Positions 51,129 to 59,865 of a DNA stretch of 64,000 bases are shown piece by piece. The stretch is from Croceivirga sp009797885 (GTDB lineage: Bacteria > Bacteroidota > Bacteroidia > Flavobacteriales > Flavobacteriaceae), in contig AP035880.1 in NCBI GenBank assembly GCA_045866215.1, positions 930,001 to 994,000 of the forward strand, read 5' to 3'. A model generated the notes under the pieces. It did not search any database. It had not been told where the DNA came from and worked only from the letters and a program-made list of their open reading frames with translations. The translations under genes were made by a program, and so were the position numbers. Each line of letters starts with the position of its first letter. Within the stretch, counting starts at the first letter, position 1.

Positions 51129-51136
51129 CAAACATA
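51129..51136 (-). promoter_or_regulatory. Promoter -7 box for cysH
   Basis: The minus strand reads TATGTTTG, an exact fit to TAnnTTTG. Confidence 0.5.
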
Positions 51137-51247
51137 ATTCTTTTATCAATCCAATTCGTTAATGGAACGATAATTTTTTAATCTACCCCATAGTTTTTAT
51201 AGATTATTAGTCAAACAATGAAAATATTTGAATATTGACAACGATTC

Positions 51248-51667
51248 TCACGATTTAGTAGGAATTAAATCGGCCAATGTTGTATTTCGGTATACTTCGA
51301 GATTGGCGTCCCGGACCTTAAGCATTAAATCATGGACGGAGCACTGTTTTTCATCTGGACAGTCATCACATTTCTCATAGAAGTTCAGACTTACGCAGGG
51401 CACCATGGCAATGGGTCCTTCCAAAATGCGCATCACAGCGGTCATGGGAATGTCCTTTGGCTCTTTGATCAAATAATAGCCTCCCCCCTTACCTTTTTTG
51501 GAACCCAAAAAACCATTTCTTCTCAAGGTGAGCAGAATACTTTCCAGGAACTTTTGGGAAATATTCTCACTTTCGGCAATTTCGGCAATCTGAATGGGAT
51601 CCTGACTATCCCTTGAAGCCAAAAAGGTAAGTGCTTTTAAACCGTATTTCGTTTTTTTAGAGAGCAT
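51248..51667 (-). CDS. Rrf2-family transcriptional regulator
   Basis: A 139-residue protein starting MLSKKTKYGLKALTFLA. A winged HTH (about residues 1-80; AEIAESENISQKFLESILLT, then KKGKGGGYYL) is followed by four Cys at 91, 100, 103 and 109 (CVSLNFYEKCDDCPDEKQC), which could bind an iron-sulfur cluster, as in IscR-type members. A long upstream frame extension to 51826 is not protein-like. Sulfur-assimilation genes are next to it, so it is probably their repressor, sensing sulfide, cysteine or cluster status. A candidate half-operator lies in its promoter region. Confidence 0.9.
   Translation of the reverse strand: MLSKKTKYGLKALTFLASRDSQDPIQIAEIAESENISQKFLESILLTLRRNGFLGSKKGKGGGYYLIKEPKDIPMTAVMRILEGPIAMVPCVSLNFYEKCDDCPDEKQCSVHDLMLKVRDANLEVYRNTTLADLIPTKS
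51252..51262 (-). promoter_or_regulatory. CCTACTAAATC copy at the 3' end of the Rrf2 gene
   Basis: The minus strand reads CCTACTAAATC within the last codons (Pro-Thr-Lys-Ser) of the Rrf2 gene, about 180 bases upstream of cysH. It may be chance, or a distant site. Confidence 0.3.
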
Positions 51668-51692
51668 TGTAACGAATATAGGGAAAAAGGGC

Positions 51693-51704
51693 AGATTTAG
51701 TAGG
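51693..51704 (-). promoter_or_regulatory. Candidate Rrf2 half-operator upstream of its own gene
   Basis: The minus strand reads CCTACTAAATCT, 26-37 bases upstream of the Rrf2 ATG. The other half of the palindrome is absent, so it is a half-site candidate for autoregulation. Confidence 0.4.
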
Positions 51705-51818
51705 CAGGGAATGGCTGGGACCCTCCATAAACCACTATTTATCAAAAAGAACGGCACTGAAAACCATGGTGCGACAACCTCCAAAAAGTGTTTCACCATC
51801 CCTTGTATTCCCATTTTA

Positions 51819-51925
51819 TGGAACATCTATCATTAAAAGCACAGGGGCCATTGAAAGGACACGGGAAATGATGCCTCCAAAAAAGTTTTAATTTTAACGA
51901 TAGATGGGATGGAACACCTATCATT
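51819..51925. repeat. Short direct repeat in an otherwise empty stretch
   Basis: TGGAACATCTATCATT (51819-51834) and TGGAACACCTATCATT (51910-51925) differ by one base and are 91 bases apart. The surrounding 300-base gap between the Rrf2 gene and the next gene has no other recognised feature. Confidence 0.5.
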
Positions 51926-51967
51926 GGACTGTATATCAATTCGTTAAATTCAATCAGAAAAATCCAA

Positions 51968-52831
51968 ATGGAAATTAAAACCTTAAGCGGGACGGATAAC
52001 AAAGAAATTCTAAAAGCATTCAATGACTCGTTTTCCGACTATTTCATTCCACTTAAGCTAACCGCGGAACAATTGGCGTCAAAAATAGTGGCAGATAAAA
52101 CCAACCTTGAACTGTCTGTTGGCGCCTTTGAAAATGGAAAACTGATTGCCTTTATTTTACACGGATTTGATATCATCACCAATCAAAAAGTGGTATACAA
52201 TGGAGGAACCGGAGTAATCCCGGAAAAAAGGGGGGCTGGGCTGACCAAACAAATGTATCTTTTTATTCTACCTCTTTTAAAAGGAAAAGGAATCCATAGA
52301 CTTTTGCTGGAAGTCATTGCTGAAAACGTTCAGGCCATAAAATCCTATAAAAAATCCGGTTTTACAATTAAAAGGGAATTGGTATGCTATAAAGGGGAGG
52401 TCAACATATCAAAAACCAACAAAGGTGTTACGCTCAAAAATTTGCAAAGCTATGACTGGGATTTGATGAAATCCTTTTGGGATGTTTTTCCCACTTGGCA
52501 AAATTCAAGCCATATCCTGGATGAATTAAAGACCAGCACTGTTTCCTTGGGTGCCTATTTTGACAATCGGTTGGTCGGTTATGTGATTTACAATCCAACA
52601 ACCCAAAGAATACAGCAAATCGCTATTGATAGGGATTTTAGAAAAAAAGGAATGGCCTCCACCCTAATTTTTGAATTGACAAAAAAATATGGAAATACGT
52701 TTTCGATCATTAATGTGGACAAAAGGTCGAAAGGCATAAACGATTTTTTCCATAAGATGGGATTTCAAAAGAATCTTGAACAACTGGAAATGGAATTGGA
52801 ATTGGACAAAATTACAGCTACCAAGGTTTAG
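51968..52831 (+). CDS. Tandem GNAT-family acetyltransferase
   Basis: A 287-residue protein with two GNAT-like domains. The first (about 1-155) has GTGVIPEKRGAGLTKQMY, the acetyl-CoA loop, and the second (about 165-285) has IAIDRDFRKKGMASTL. The acceptor is unknown. It is divergent from the Rrf2 gene and a separate unit. Confidence 0.85.
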   Translation: MEIKTLSGTDNKEILKAFNDSFSDYFIPLKLTAEQLASKIVADKTNLELSVGAFENGKLIAFILHGFDIITNQKVVYNGGTGVIPEKRGAGLTKQMYLFILPLLKGKGIHRLLLEVIAENVQAIKSYKKSGFTIKRELVCYKGEVNISKTNKGVTLKNLQSYDWDLMKSFWDVFPTWQNSSHILDELKTSTVSLGAYFDNRLVGYVIYNPTTQRIQQIAIDRDFRKKGMASTLIFELTKKYGNTFSIINVDKRSKGINDFFHKMGFQKNLEQLEMELELDKITATKV

Positions 52832-52883
52832 CCATGTATGGTGTTAGACTATTCCAAGTGAACGATTTCGTGATGGTTCCACA

Positions 52884-52910
52884 GCAATAAAAGCGCTAGG
52901 TTTATTGCTT
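52884..52910 (+). terminator. Possible terminator after the acetyltransferase gene
   Basis: GCAATAAA (52884-52891) and TTTATTGC (52901-52908) form an 8-bp stem with a 9-base loop, followed by TTT. A 12-bp perfect palindrome CACTAATTAGTG (52927-52938) follows. Confidence 0.4.
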
Positions 52911-52999
52911 TAAGTCAGCCACAAACCACTAATTAGTGCTCTCAAGCATCCATTTAAGGAAATTTGGCGTCTATTCCGATAGACACTAAAATTTAAAAA

Positions 53000-53371
53000 A
53001 TGGCTAAATCCAAAATTGCCAAGGCATCTACTGTATTTAGTTGCACCCTTCTAATGGGTATGGCGCTATTTCACGGAAGTGGACTTCATTACGTCAACGA
53101 GCTAATGCAACAGTCCAACTCCAAACCTTTTTTAATTGATATTTTTCCCGTTTTATTCGCCCATCCATCCATCCACCTTTTGGGATTGGCTGGATTTGGG
53201 TTATTGACGCTTTTTATGAAGCATGAAATTAAAAAGGTATTGTTTTTTACCTCCCTCCTCGTATGCATCGATGCCCTGTTAGCGTTCTATTTGGGTGCTG
53301 TCGTTCCCGGGGTTCTACTGGTTTTTTCCGCGCTCTCTTTGGTGCTGGGTGCAATCAAAACAGGAAAATAA
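53000..53371 (+). CDS. Small multi-pass membrane protein, unknown
   Basis: A 123-residue protein with four hydrophobic segments (about residues 12-30, 48-68, 78-94 and 98-116) and short loops. I do not recognise the family. It is a single gene convergent with metZ. Confidence 0.6.
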   Translation: MAKSKIAKASTVFSCTLLMGMALFHGSGLHYVNELMQQSNSKPFLIDIFPVLFAHPSIHLLGLAGFGLLTLFMKHEIKKVLFFTSLLVCIDALLAFYLGAVVPGVLLVFSALSLVLGAIKTGK

Positions 53372-53403
53372 AAGGGAATAGCCCACAGTTTTGTCGTATG
53401 CTG

Positions 53404-54609
53404 TCATTTCATTTCCTCCAGTGCCCGCTTAACATCTGCGATAATATCCTCAATATGTTCCAACCCAACCGAAACGCGCACCATGCCATCGGTAATCCCA
53501 ACCCTTGAACGCTCTTCTTCCGAAAGCTTGCTGTGGGTGGTCGATGCGGGATGGGTAACGATACTTCTGGAATCCCCCAGATTGGCAGACAGGGATAATA
53601 ATTTAATGGAATCAAAGAACTTACGACCGGCTTCCAGTCCACCCTTCACTTCAAAAGCCACGACACATCCTCCTGCCTTCATCTGTTTTTTGGCCATTTC
53701 ATAATTTGGATGTGATTTCAGAAACGGATATTTCACCCAATTGATTTTACCGTGTCCTTCCAAAAATTCGGCCAATTGCAGTGCATTTTTACAATGCCTT
53801 TCCACTCGTATCGCCAAAGTCTCCAAGCTCTTTGAAAGCACCCAGGCATTAAACGGGGACAAAGCCGGACCCGTGATCCGGGAGAAGCGATATATCTTTT
53901 CCACCAGTGCCCTGTTCCCTACAGTAATTCCGGCCAAGACCCTTCCCTGACCATCCATAAGTTTGGTTCCTGAATGAATCACCAAATCAGCTCCGAATTG
54001 TATGGGTTGTTGCAAATAGGGGGATGCGAAACAATTATCCACAATAAAGATCAAATCATGTTTTTTGGCTACTTGACCTATAAATTCCAAATCGAGTACA
54101 TCCACTCCGGGGTTTGTAGGGGATTCGGCATAGATTATCTTCGTATTTGACTGAATCTTGGACTCCAGACCTTCTAAATCATCGACCTCAAAAAATGAGG
54201 TCTTTATATTCCACTTCGGAAAAAAGTTGGTGTACAAGCTGTGGGTAGAGCCAAAAACACTTCGGGCGCTTAGAATGTGGTCCCCGCTATCCAAAAGTGC
54301 CGCAAAAGTGGAGAATACGGCTGCCATTCCAGACGCAAAGGCAAAGCCCGCTTCCGCACCTTCCATTTGGCATACTTTTTCAACAAATTCAGAAGTATTG
54401 GGATTGGAATAGCGCGAATAAATATTGCGTTCCTTTTCCTCTGCAAAGGACGCCCGCATATCTTCCGCATCTTCAAACACGTAACTGGAAGTCAAAAACA
54501 TAGGGGAAGAGTGCTCCAAATATTGGGTTCTATCCAATTGGTTCCTGATGGCGTTGGTTTCAAAACGCTGGTTATTCGTTGTTGATTGTTGGTTGTCCGT
54601 TTTTTTCAT
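53404..54609 (-). CDS. metZ: O-acylhomoserine sulfhydrylase (MetZ-type)
   Basis: A 401-residue Cys/Met metabolism PLP enzyme. PLP-lysine region VIHSGTKLMDGQGRV, SRYSNPNTSEFVEKV and PASTTHSKLSEEERSR. It fits the O-succinylhomoserine sulfhydrylase subgroup, which joins sulfide to an acylhomoserine to give homocysteine. Whether it prefers acetyl or succinyl substrate cannot be seen. It is the last gene of the riboswitch operon with metY and the MetX fusion. Confidence 0.88.
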   Translation of the reverse strand: MKKTDNQQSTTNNQRFETNAIRNQLDRTQYLEHSSPMFLTSSYVFEDAEDMRASFAEEKERNIYSRYSNPNTSEFVEKVCQMEGAEAGFAFASGMAAVFSTFAALLDSGDHILSARSVFGSTHSLYTNFFPKWNIKTSFFEVDDLEGLESKIQSNTKIIYAESPTNPGVDVLDLEFIGQVAKKHDLIFIVDNCFASPYLQQPIQFGADLVIHSGTKLMDGQGRVLAGITVGNRALVEKIYRFSRITGPALSPFNAWVLSKSLETLAIRVERHCKNALQLAEFLEGHGKINWVKYPFLKSHPNYEMAKKQMKAGGCVVAFEVKGGLEAGRKFFDSIKLLSLSANLGDSRSIVTHPASTTHSKLSEEERSRVGITDGMVRVSVGLEHIEDIIADVKRALEEMK

Positions 54610-54691
54610 AATTCACTCTACCCCATTCGCTTTATGCTATTCGTTTTTCACACAATGCCATTCTAAATTCGTATTTCCAAAATCTATGTTC

Positions 54692-57600
54692 CTACAATTT
54701 CTCCGCTATTCTTAAAATATCCCCAAATACCCCTCTAGCCGTTACCGCGGCACCTGCTCCCGCCCCTTGGATGACCAAAGGTTTATCGCCATAAGATTCG
54801 GTATAGATTTCAATGATGGAGTCCGAACCTTTGACCTGTCCAAGAGAACTACTTTTTGGAACTGAAACCAGCTTCACTTCCAAAATGCCCTTTTCCTGTT
54901 GTAAATCGCCATGCAAGTCCCCAATGTATCGCAATACATGATCCGGTTTCTGTTGCAATTTGATTTCCTGAAATTTTGAATCCAAAACGGACACCTTTGA
55001 GATGAACTCTTCCTTTTCTATTTGTTCCAATTCCTTAGGAATCAAATTTTCTATTGAAATATCCGTAAACTCGTTGTGCAAATCAAGTTCCCGTGCTAGG
55101 ATGAGAAGTTTTCGTCCCACATCATTACCTGACAAATCCTCCCTGGGGTCCGGTTCGGTATATCCTTTTTCCATAGCTTCAATGACTATCGTGGAAAAAG
55201 GCTTGTCCAAGTCCGAAAAACCATTGAAAATATAACTTAACGATCCTGAGAACACTCCCTTAATACGGGTAATGTTTTCTCCTGAAAGATGTAACAACTG
55301 AATGGTATCAATTAAGGGTAGGCCGGCCCCTACATTGGTTTCGTACAAATATTGCTTTTGATTTTCCCCCAGGGCATGACGCACCTTGCCATAAAAATCA
55401 AAGTCCAACGTATTGGCTATTTTATTGGAAGATACCAAATCAAAACCTTCGTTGATCAATGCCTCATAATTTTGGACAAAATCAATGCTCGCCGTATTGT
55501 CCACGGCAATAAGGTTTTCCAAATGGTGTTTTGAGGCATAGTCCATAATGTCCGCAATTAGATAGGGTTCCCCTTGTTCCTTCAATTGCTTCTTCCAGTT
55601 TCCGGAAATCCCCTCAACCCTTAAAAGTACTTCGCGTGAATTGGCTATGCCCACCAAAACCAATTCAATGCCTTTTCGCCCTTCAATTTTCTTTGCGGAT
55701 CGTAAGATTTGATCAACCAGGGTACCCCCAACCGTACCGTGTCCGAAAATGAACAGATTAATGCGTTTGTTCACACCGAACAACTGTCCATGCATCACAT
55801 TTACGGCCTTGGTCAAATCTTCCTTTTTCACCACCAAGCTCACATTCTTCCCAGAGACCGTATTGTTGAACAACAAAGGCACAACCTTGTTCTTCACCAA
55901 AGCATTGAAGGGTCTGTGAAACGAGCTTAGGTCCTGACCCACAGCCGAAATAACCGCCACATCCTTCCGAACCGAAATGGAGTTGACATCCTTACTGGTA
56001 TAATCGGTCCGAAACTCATCCTGCAGGGCCTTTTTGGCATCCTCCGCCCTGTTGGAATCCACCACAAGGCCAATACCACGTTCCGAAGAACCTTGGGAAA
56101 TAATTCCCACATTGATATTCCTTTTCTCCAATGCACTAAAAATACGGGCATCCACACCAACCTTGCCCAAAAGACCCCTACCTTCCAAATTGATCAAAGA
56201 AACATCCTCCAAAACCGAAAGTGAGGTAATACCATCTTTCTGGCTTTTGGAACTGATTAGGGTTCCGGTGGTATCAGGATTGAACGTATTTAAAATCCGA
56301 AGTGGGATGTTTTTTTCAATCAGTGGGATGATGGTCTTGGCGTGCAGGACCTTAGCGCCAAAATTGGCCAACTCATTGGCCTCCCCGTAGGACAGGTTTT
56401 CAATAATCTTTGCTTCCCTGACCAAGTCCGGATTGGCCGTGTATATCCCATCCACATGGGTATAGTTGAGGAGCTCCTCCGCGTCCAGGTAATTGGCCAA
56501 TAAAGCGGCGGTATAATTGCTGCCATTCCTACCCAAAGTGGTGGTTTCCCCTTGTTCATTGGCTGCTATGAACCCGGTAATAATGGGCAAATCGCCATTT
56601 GAAAAGTCCACAAAACGTGCCAGCACTTTGGCCTTTGATCCATTTTCATTGATTCTGGCATCGCCAAAAGTACTATCGGTTACCAAAAGTTCCCGTGAAT
56701 CCACAAAATGTGTTGACAACCCTTGTTCCCCCAATAACTTCGCCACCAATTTCACCGAAAATACCTCACCAAACGCCAGGACCTCATCTTTGGTCTTTAA
56801 ACTGTAATCCCCAATAAGGGAAACCCCTTCCAATATTTTGGTAAGCCTTTCAATTTCATGGGAAAAATCAATTTGAAATCCTTCGGTTTGATACGCAAAC
56901 AATTGTGCCAAGGTCGATTTGAAATCCCTGCCTTTTGCGGCCAGCTCAAGGACCTCTTCCAACTTATCGGTAGTACGTTCACGGGCCGACAGTACCACCG
57001 CCAAACGTTCCCCCTCTAAAGCCCGTTTTTCGATAATTTGAAGTACGGTTTTAAGGCCATTGCCATTGCTAAGGGATTTTCCCCCAAACTTAAGGACCTT
57101 AAATGGTTTGTCATTTTCTGAGGGAAAAACCGCTTTTAAAAGGTTTTCCAGTTGTTTGAACTCGATTAAAAAGGCGTCATGTCCATGAAGGGATTGCACC
57201 TCACCATAGGTAACATTGGAATTGGTCTGTGCAATTCTGCGGTAGGTCTCCTTATTTTCCTCGGCAGTGAAGAACAAATCGGAATTTACCCCAACAATAT
57301 GGATTTTGATAGCACTGTTTTGCAGGGCTTCAAAATTCCCATCCCCATTTCGGGTGATATCAATGGTCTTTAGCAATTGGTTCATGAGGCGGTACGCCGA
57401 CAATTGAAAGCGTTCCTGCAACTTTTTCCCATGGTGCATCAACCAACTCTCTACATTAAAAACGTTCAGTTCCTCATTTGTACTGCGTTGAAAACGTTCC
57501 TTAAAGGATTCCGGTGTGCGGTAACACAGCATGGCATGCATCCGGGCATCATGGACGGGCTGACTCGAGTTTTTTAAAATCTGTTCCTGAATCTGACAAT

Positions 57601-58072
57601 TGGCGATCAGCCAATCCGTGGACTTCCAATCAGAGGCCACAGGAATTAAATGTTTTGTCAGATTGGGATTCAGGGCAGCCATTTCCCAGGCAATTCCGCC
57701 CCCCAGAGACCCACCAATGATGGCAAAAAGACGGGTAATCCCCAAGAGTTCCAGTCCTTTCACAAAAATACGAGCCATGTCTCCGGCCACAAACTCCTTA
57801 TAGGCATCAATAACAAATCCATCGTAACCATTGCCCGGAATATTAAAGGCCAAAACGGCAAACTTCTGGGTATTGATGCACTTCCCATCGCCAATCAAAT
57901 CAGTCCACCACCCCTTTGCTCCGGCCACATTGGAATTTCCCGTTAGGGCATGATTGACCAAAACAATAGGTGCCTTGTCCAAAGGCTGTCCAAAGACCTC
58001 ATAGGACAGTTGAATGTCCTGGGTATGACCACTAAGGGTAGTGAAATCCTTTATTTCCAATTTTTGGAGCAT
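54692..58072 (-). CDS. Three-domain fusion: MetX-like acyltransferase, aspartokinase, homoserine dehydrogenase
   Basis: An 1126-residue protein. Residues 1 to about 320 are an alpha/beta hydrolase of the MetX (homoserine acyltransferase) kind: nucleophile GGSLGG (Ser122), Asp265 (GVNSDLFF) and His298 (LHGHDA). Residues about 324-780 are aspartokinase (KVLKFGGKSL) with ACT domains. Residues about 785-1126 are homoserine dehydrogenase (FGHGTVGGTLV, GVFSGSLSYIFNGF). One chain thus makes homoserine from aspartate semialdehyde and activates it. E. coli ThrA has only the last two. It lies between metY and metZ. Confidence 0.92.
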   Translation of the reverse strand: MLQKLEIKDFTTLSGHTQDIQLSYEVFGQPLDKAPIVLVNHALTGNSNVAGAKGWWTDLIGDGKCINTQKFAVLAFNIPGNGYDGFVIDAYKEFVAGDMARIFVKGLELLGITRLFAIIGGSLGGGIAWEMAALNPNLTKHLIPVASDWKSTDWLIANCQIQEQILKNSSQPVHDARMHAMLCYRTPESFKERFQRSTNEELNVFNVESWLMHHGKKLQERFQLSAYRLMNQLLKTIDITRNGDGNFEALQNSAIKIHIVGVNSDLFFTAEENKETYRRIAQTNSNVTYGEVQSLHGHDAFLIEFKQLENLLKAVFPSENDKPFKVLKFGGKSLSNGNGLKTVLQIIEKRALEGERLAVVLSARERTTDKLEEVLELAAKGRDFKSTLAQLFAYQTEGFQIDFSHEIERLTKILEGVSLIGDYSLKTKDEVLAFGEVFSVKLVAKLLGEQGLSTHFVDSRELLVTDSTFGDARINENGSKAKVLARFVDFSNGDLPIITGFIAANEQGETTTLGRNGSNYTAALLANYLDAEELLNYTHVDGIYTANPDLVREAKIIENLSYGEANELANFGAKVLHAKTIIPLIEKNIPLRILNTFNPDTTGTLISSKSQKDGITSLSVLEDVSLINLEGRGLLGKVGVDARIFSALEKRNINVGIISQGSSERGIGLVVDSNRAEDAKKALQDEFRTDYTSKDVNSISVRKDVAVISAVGQDLSSFHRPFNALVKNKVVPLLFNNTVSGKNVSLVVKKEDLTKAVNVMHGQLFGVNKRINLFIFGHGTVGGTLVDQILRSAKKIEGRKGIELVLVGIANSREVLLRVEGISGNWKKQLKEQGEPYLIADIMDYASKHHLENLIAVDNTASIDFVQNYEALINEGFDLVSSNKIANTLDFDFYGKVRHALGENQKQYLYETNVGAGLPLIDTIQLLHLSGENITRIKGVFSGSLSYIFNGFSDLDKPFSTIVIEAMEKGYTEPDPREDLSGNDVGRKLLILARELDLHNEFTDISIENLIPKELEQIEKEEFISKVSVLDSKFQEIKLQQKPDHVLRYIGDLHGDLQQEKGILEVKLVSVPKSSSLGQVKGSDSIIEIYTESYGDKPLVIQGAGAGAAVTARGVFGDILRIAEKL

Positions 58073-58129
58073 ATTCCTCTACAAATTCAATAATTGTAAG
58101 GCCTTTTAAACCTTACGGGCCAATCATTT

Positions 58130-59428
58130 TTATGCAAGAATTGATTTGTCAATCGTGGCAAATGCCTGCTCTAAATCGGCCTTTAAATCATCCAAATCTT
58201 CAAGACCTACGGATAAACGAATCAAATCCTGGGATACCCCGGTACTTAACTGTTCTTGTTCGGACAATTGTTGGTGGGTCGTACTGGCAGGATGTATGAT
58301 CAAAGACTTGGTGTCACCGATATTGGCCAATAAGGAGAACACCTTTGTTGCATCGGTCAATTGCTTGGCCGCTTCAAAACCACCCTTCACCCCGAAAGTT
58401 ACCAAACCACTCTGGCCTTTTGGCAAGTATGCATCGGCCAAATCTTTGTATTTGCTGGATGCCAGCCCAGGATAGTTTACCCAAGCTACTTCATCCCTAT
58501 CCTGTAACCACTTCGCCAAAGCCAATGCATTTTCGCTGTGCTTTTTGATACGAACGTCCAGTGTTTCCAAGCCCTGTATAATCTGGAATGCATTGAACGG
58601 GCTCAGGGCACCCCCAAAATCGCGAAGACCTTCCAAAATCAATTTGAAGGTAAATGCGGCAGCGCCCAATGCCTCATGATACACCAATCCATGATAGCCC
58701 GCAGAAGGTTCCGTAAATTCAGGGAATTTGCCATTGGCCCAATCAAAGGTGCCGGCATCAATTATGGCACCACCTAAAGCGGTTCCATTTCCGTTGATGT
58801 ATTTGGTCAAGGAATGAATAACCAGGTTTGCTCCGTGTTCAATAGGATTTAAAAGTCCCGGAGTGGCCACGGTATTATCAACAATAAACGGAACTTTGGC
58901 AGCTTTGGCCTGTGCTGATATCGCTTTTAAATCCAATACGTCCAATTTTGGGTTCCCCAGGGATTCCACAAAAATAGCCCGAGTATTTTCCTGTACGGCC
59001 TTTCCAAAATTCCCTGGATCGGATGCATCCACAAATGTGGTGGTGATACCTAAACGCGGTAAGGTGACCTTTAAGAGATTAAAGGTTCCCCCATAAAGGC
59101 TGCTCGATGCCACAATATGGTCACCAGCCCTCAACAAGGTCAATAGTCCAGTTGAAATGGCCGCTGTGCCCGAAGCAAATACCACCGCCCCTACCCCACC
59201 TTCAACAGCAGCTAAGCGCTCTTGCAGGATTTGGTTCGTCGGATTATTCAGACGGGTGTAAATAAAACCCAATTCAGCCAAGGAAAAAAGATTGGCAGCA
59301 TGGTCTGTATCCTTAAAGACATAGGAAGTGGACTGAAAAATGGGTACCGCTCGTGTACCGCTGGTTTGCGTGGTGTCATGCCCGGCATGTAGGGCGTTTG
59401 TTGCGTTTGAAAAATTTTGATCGCTCAT
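58130..59428 (-). CDS. metY: O-acetylhomoserine sulfhydrylase
   Basis: A 432-residue Cys/Met metabolism PLP enzyme. PLP-lysine region VIHSLTKYINGNGTALGG, YTRLNNPTNQILQERL and HPASTTHQQLSEQEQ. The length and sequence are those of the O-acetylhomoserine aminocarboxypropyltransferase branch, making homocysteine from sulfide. It directly follows the SAM-I riboswitch and starts the operon with the MetX fusion. Confidence 0.92.
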   Translation of the reverse strand: MSDQNFSNATNALHAGHDTTQTSGTRAVPIFQSTSYVFKDTDHAANLFSLAELGFIYTRLNNPTNQILQERLAAVEGGVGAVVFASGTAAISTGLLTLLRAGDHIVASSSLYGGTFNLLKVTLPRLGITTTFVDASDPGNFGKAVQENTRAIFVESLGNPKLDVLDLKAISAQAKAAKVPFIVDNTVATPGLLNPIEHGANLVIHSLTKYINGNGTALGGAIIDAGTFDWANGKFPEFTEPSAGYHGLVYHEALGAAAFTFKLILEGLRDFGGALSPFNAFQIIQGLETLDVRIKKHSENALALAKWLQDRDEVAWVNYPGLASSKYKDLADAYLPKGQSGLVTFGVKGGFEAAKQLTDATKVFSLLANIGDTKSLIIHPASTTHQQLSEQEQLSTGVSQDLIRLSVGLEDLDDLKADLEQAFATIDKSILA

Positions 59429-59538
59429 GGTTTTAAATTTTTAGTTATAAAATGATTTAAAAACACGAAGCTTCCCTCCTTATGAGAGCAGCAAAATCAA
59501 AAAGTTATAAGAAAGCGATACCGAATACATCGGTAGTT

Positions 59539-59677
59539 GTTATCCTTCCCATAAATAGTTGAAATCACTTCAACCGGTCCCAAAGACAAGTTTGGAATGG
59601 GTAGAATTTAGCACCTTCTCGAAGACGAGGGTTGCTAAGGCTTCACAGGGTCTATTCCCTCCACCTTTCTTGATAAC
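59539..59677 (-). ncRNA. SAM-I (S-box) riboswitch upstream of metY
   Basis: Minus-strand P1 arms GTTATC (59677-59672) and GATAAC (59544-59539) enclose AAGAAAGGTGGAGGGA, ACCCTG, GCAACCCTCG and GGTGCTAAATTC, the same core as the metH copy. It should lower metY operon expression when SAM is high. The 110 bases between it and the ATG have a small hairpin (TACCGA/TCGGTA) but no terminator I recognise. The region 59715-59865 further upstream has no other gene. Confidence 0.93.
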
Positions 59678-59706
59678 TATTCAATACGTGTTTGAACTTA
59701 TTGGGA

Positions 59707-59714
59707 CAAATATA
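59707..59714 (-). promoter_or_regulatory. Promoter -7 box for the metY riboswitch operon
   Basis: Minus strand TATATTTG, a fit to TAnnTTTG, 30 bases before the riboswitch, a spacing like that of the metH copy. Confidence 0.5.
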
Positions 59715-59865
59715 AAGGCAGAATTTTTGAAAAACCTAATCATTTTGAAAAAATTCACAAAATCCCAGTGGATTGGTGGGACTTTGCGATTTTTGGATTT
59801 CCCACATTCGTTCGAAACGACCCTTATATCGCGAGTTATAATGGTACCTTCCAGGAAAACACAAA

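Noticed and set aside
59519..59536. TACCGA/TCGGTA hairpin downstream of the metY riboswitch as a terminator
   Set aside because: It is short and followed by only a mixed T stretch. It is too weak to call, though it could be part of the expression platform.
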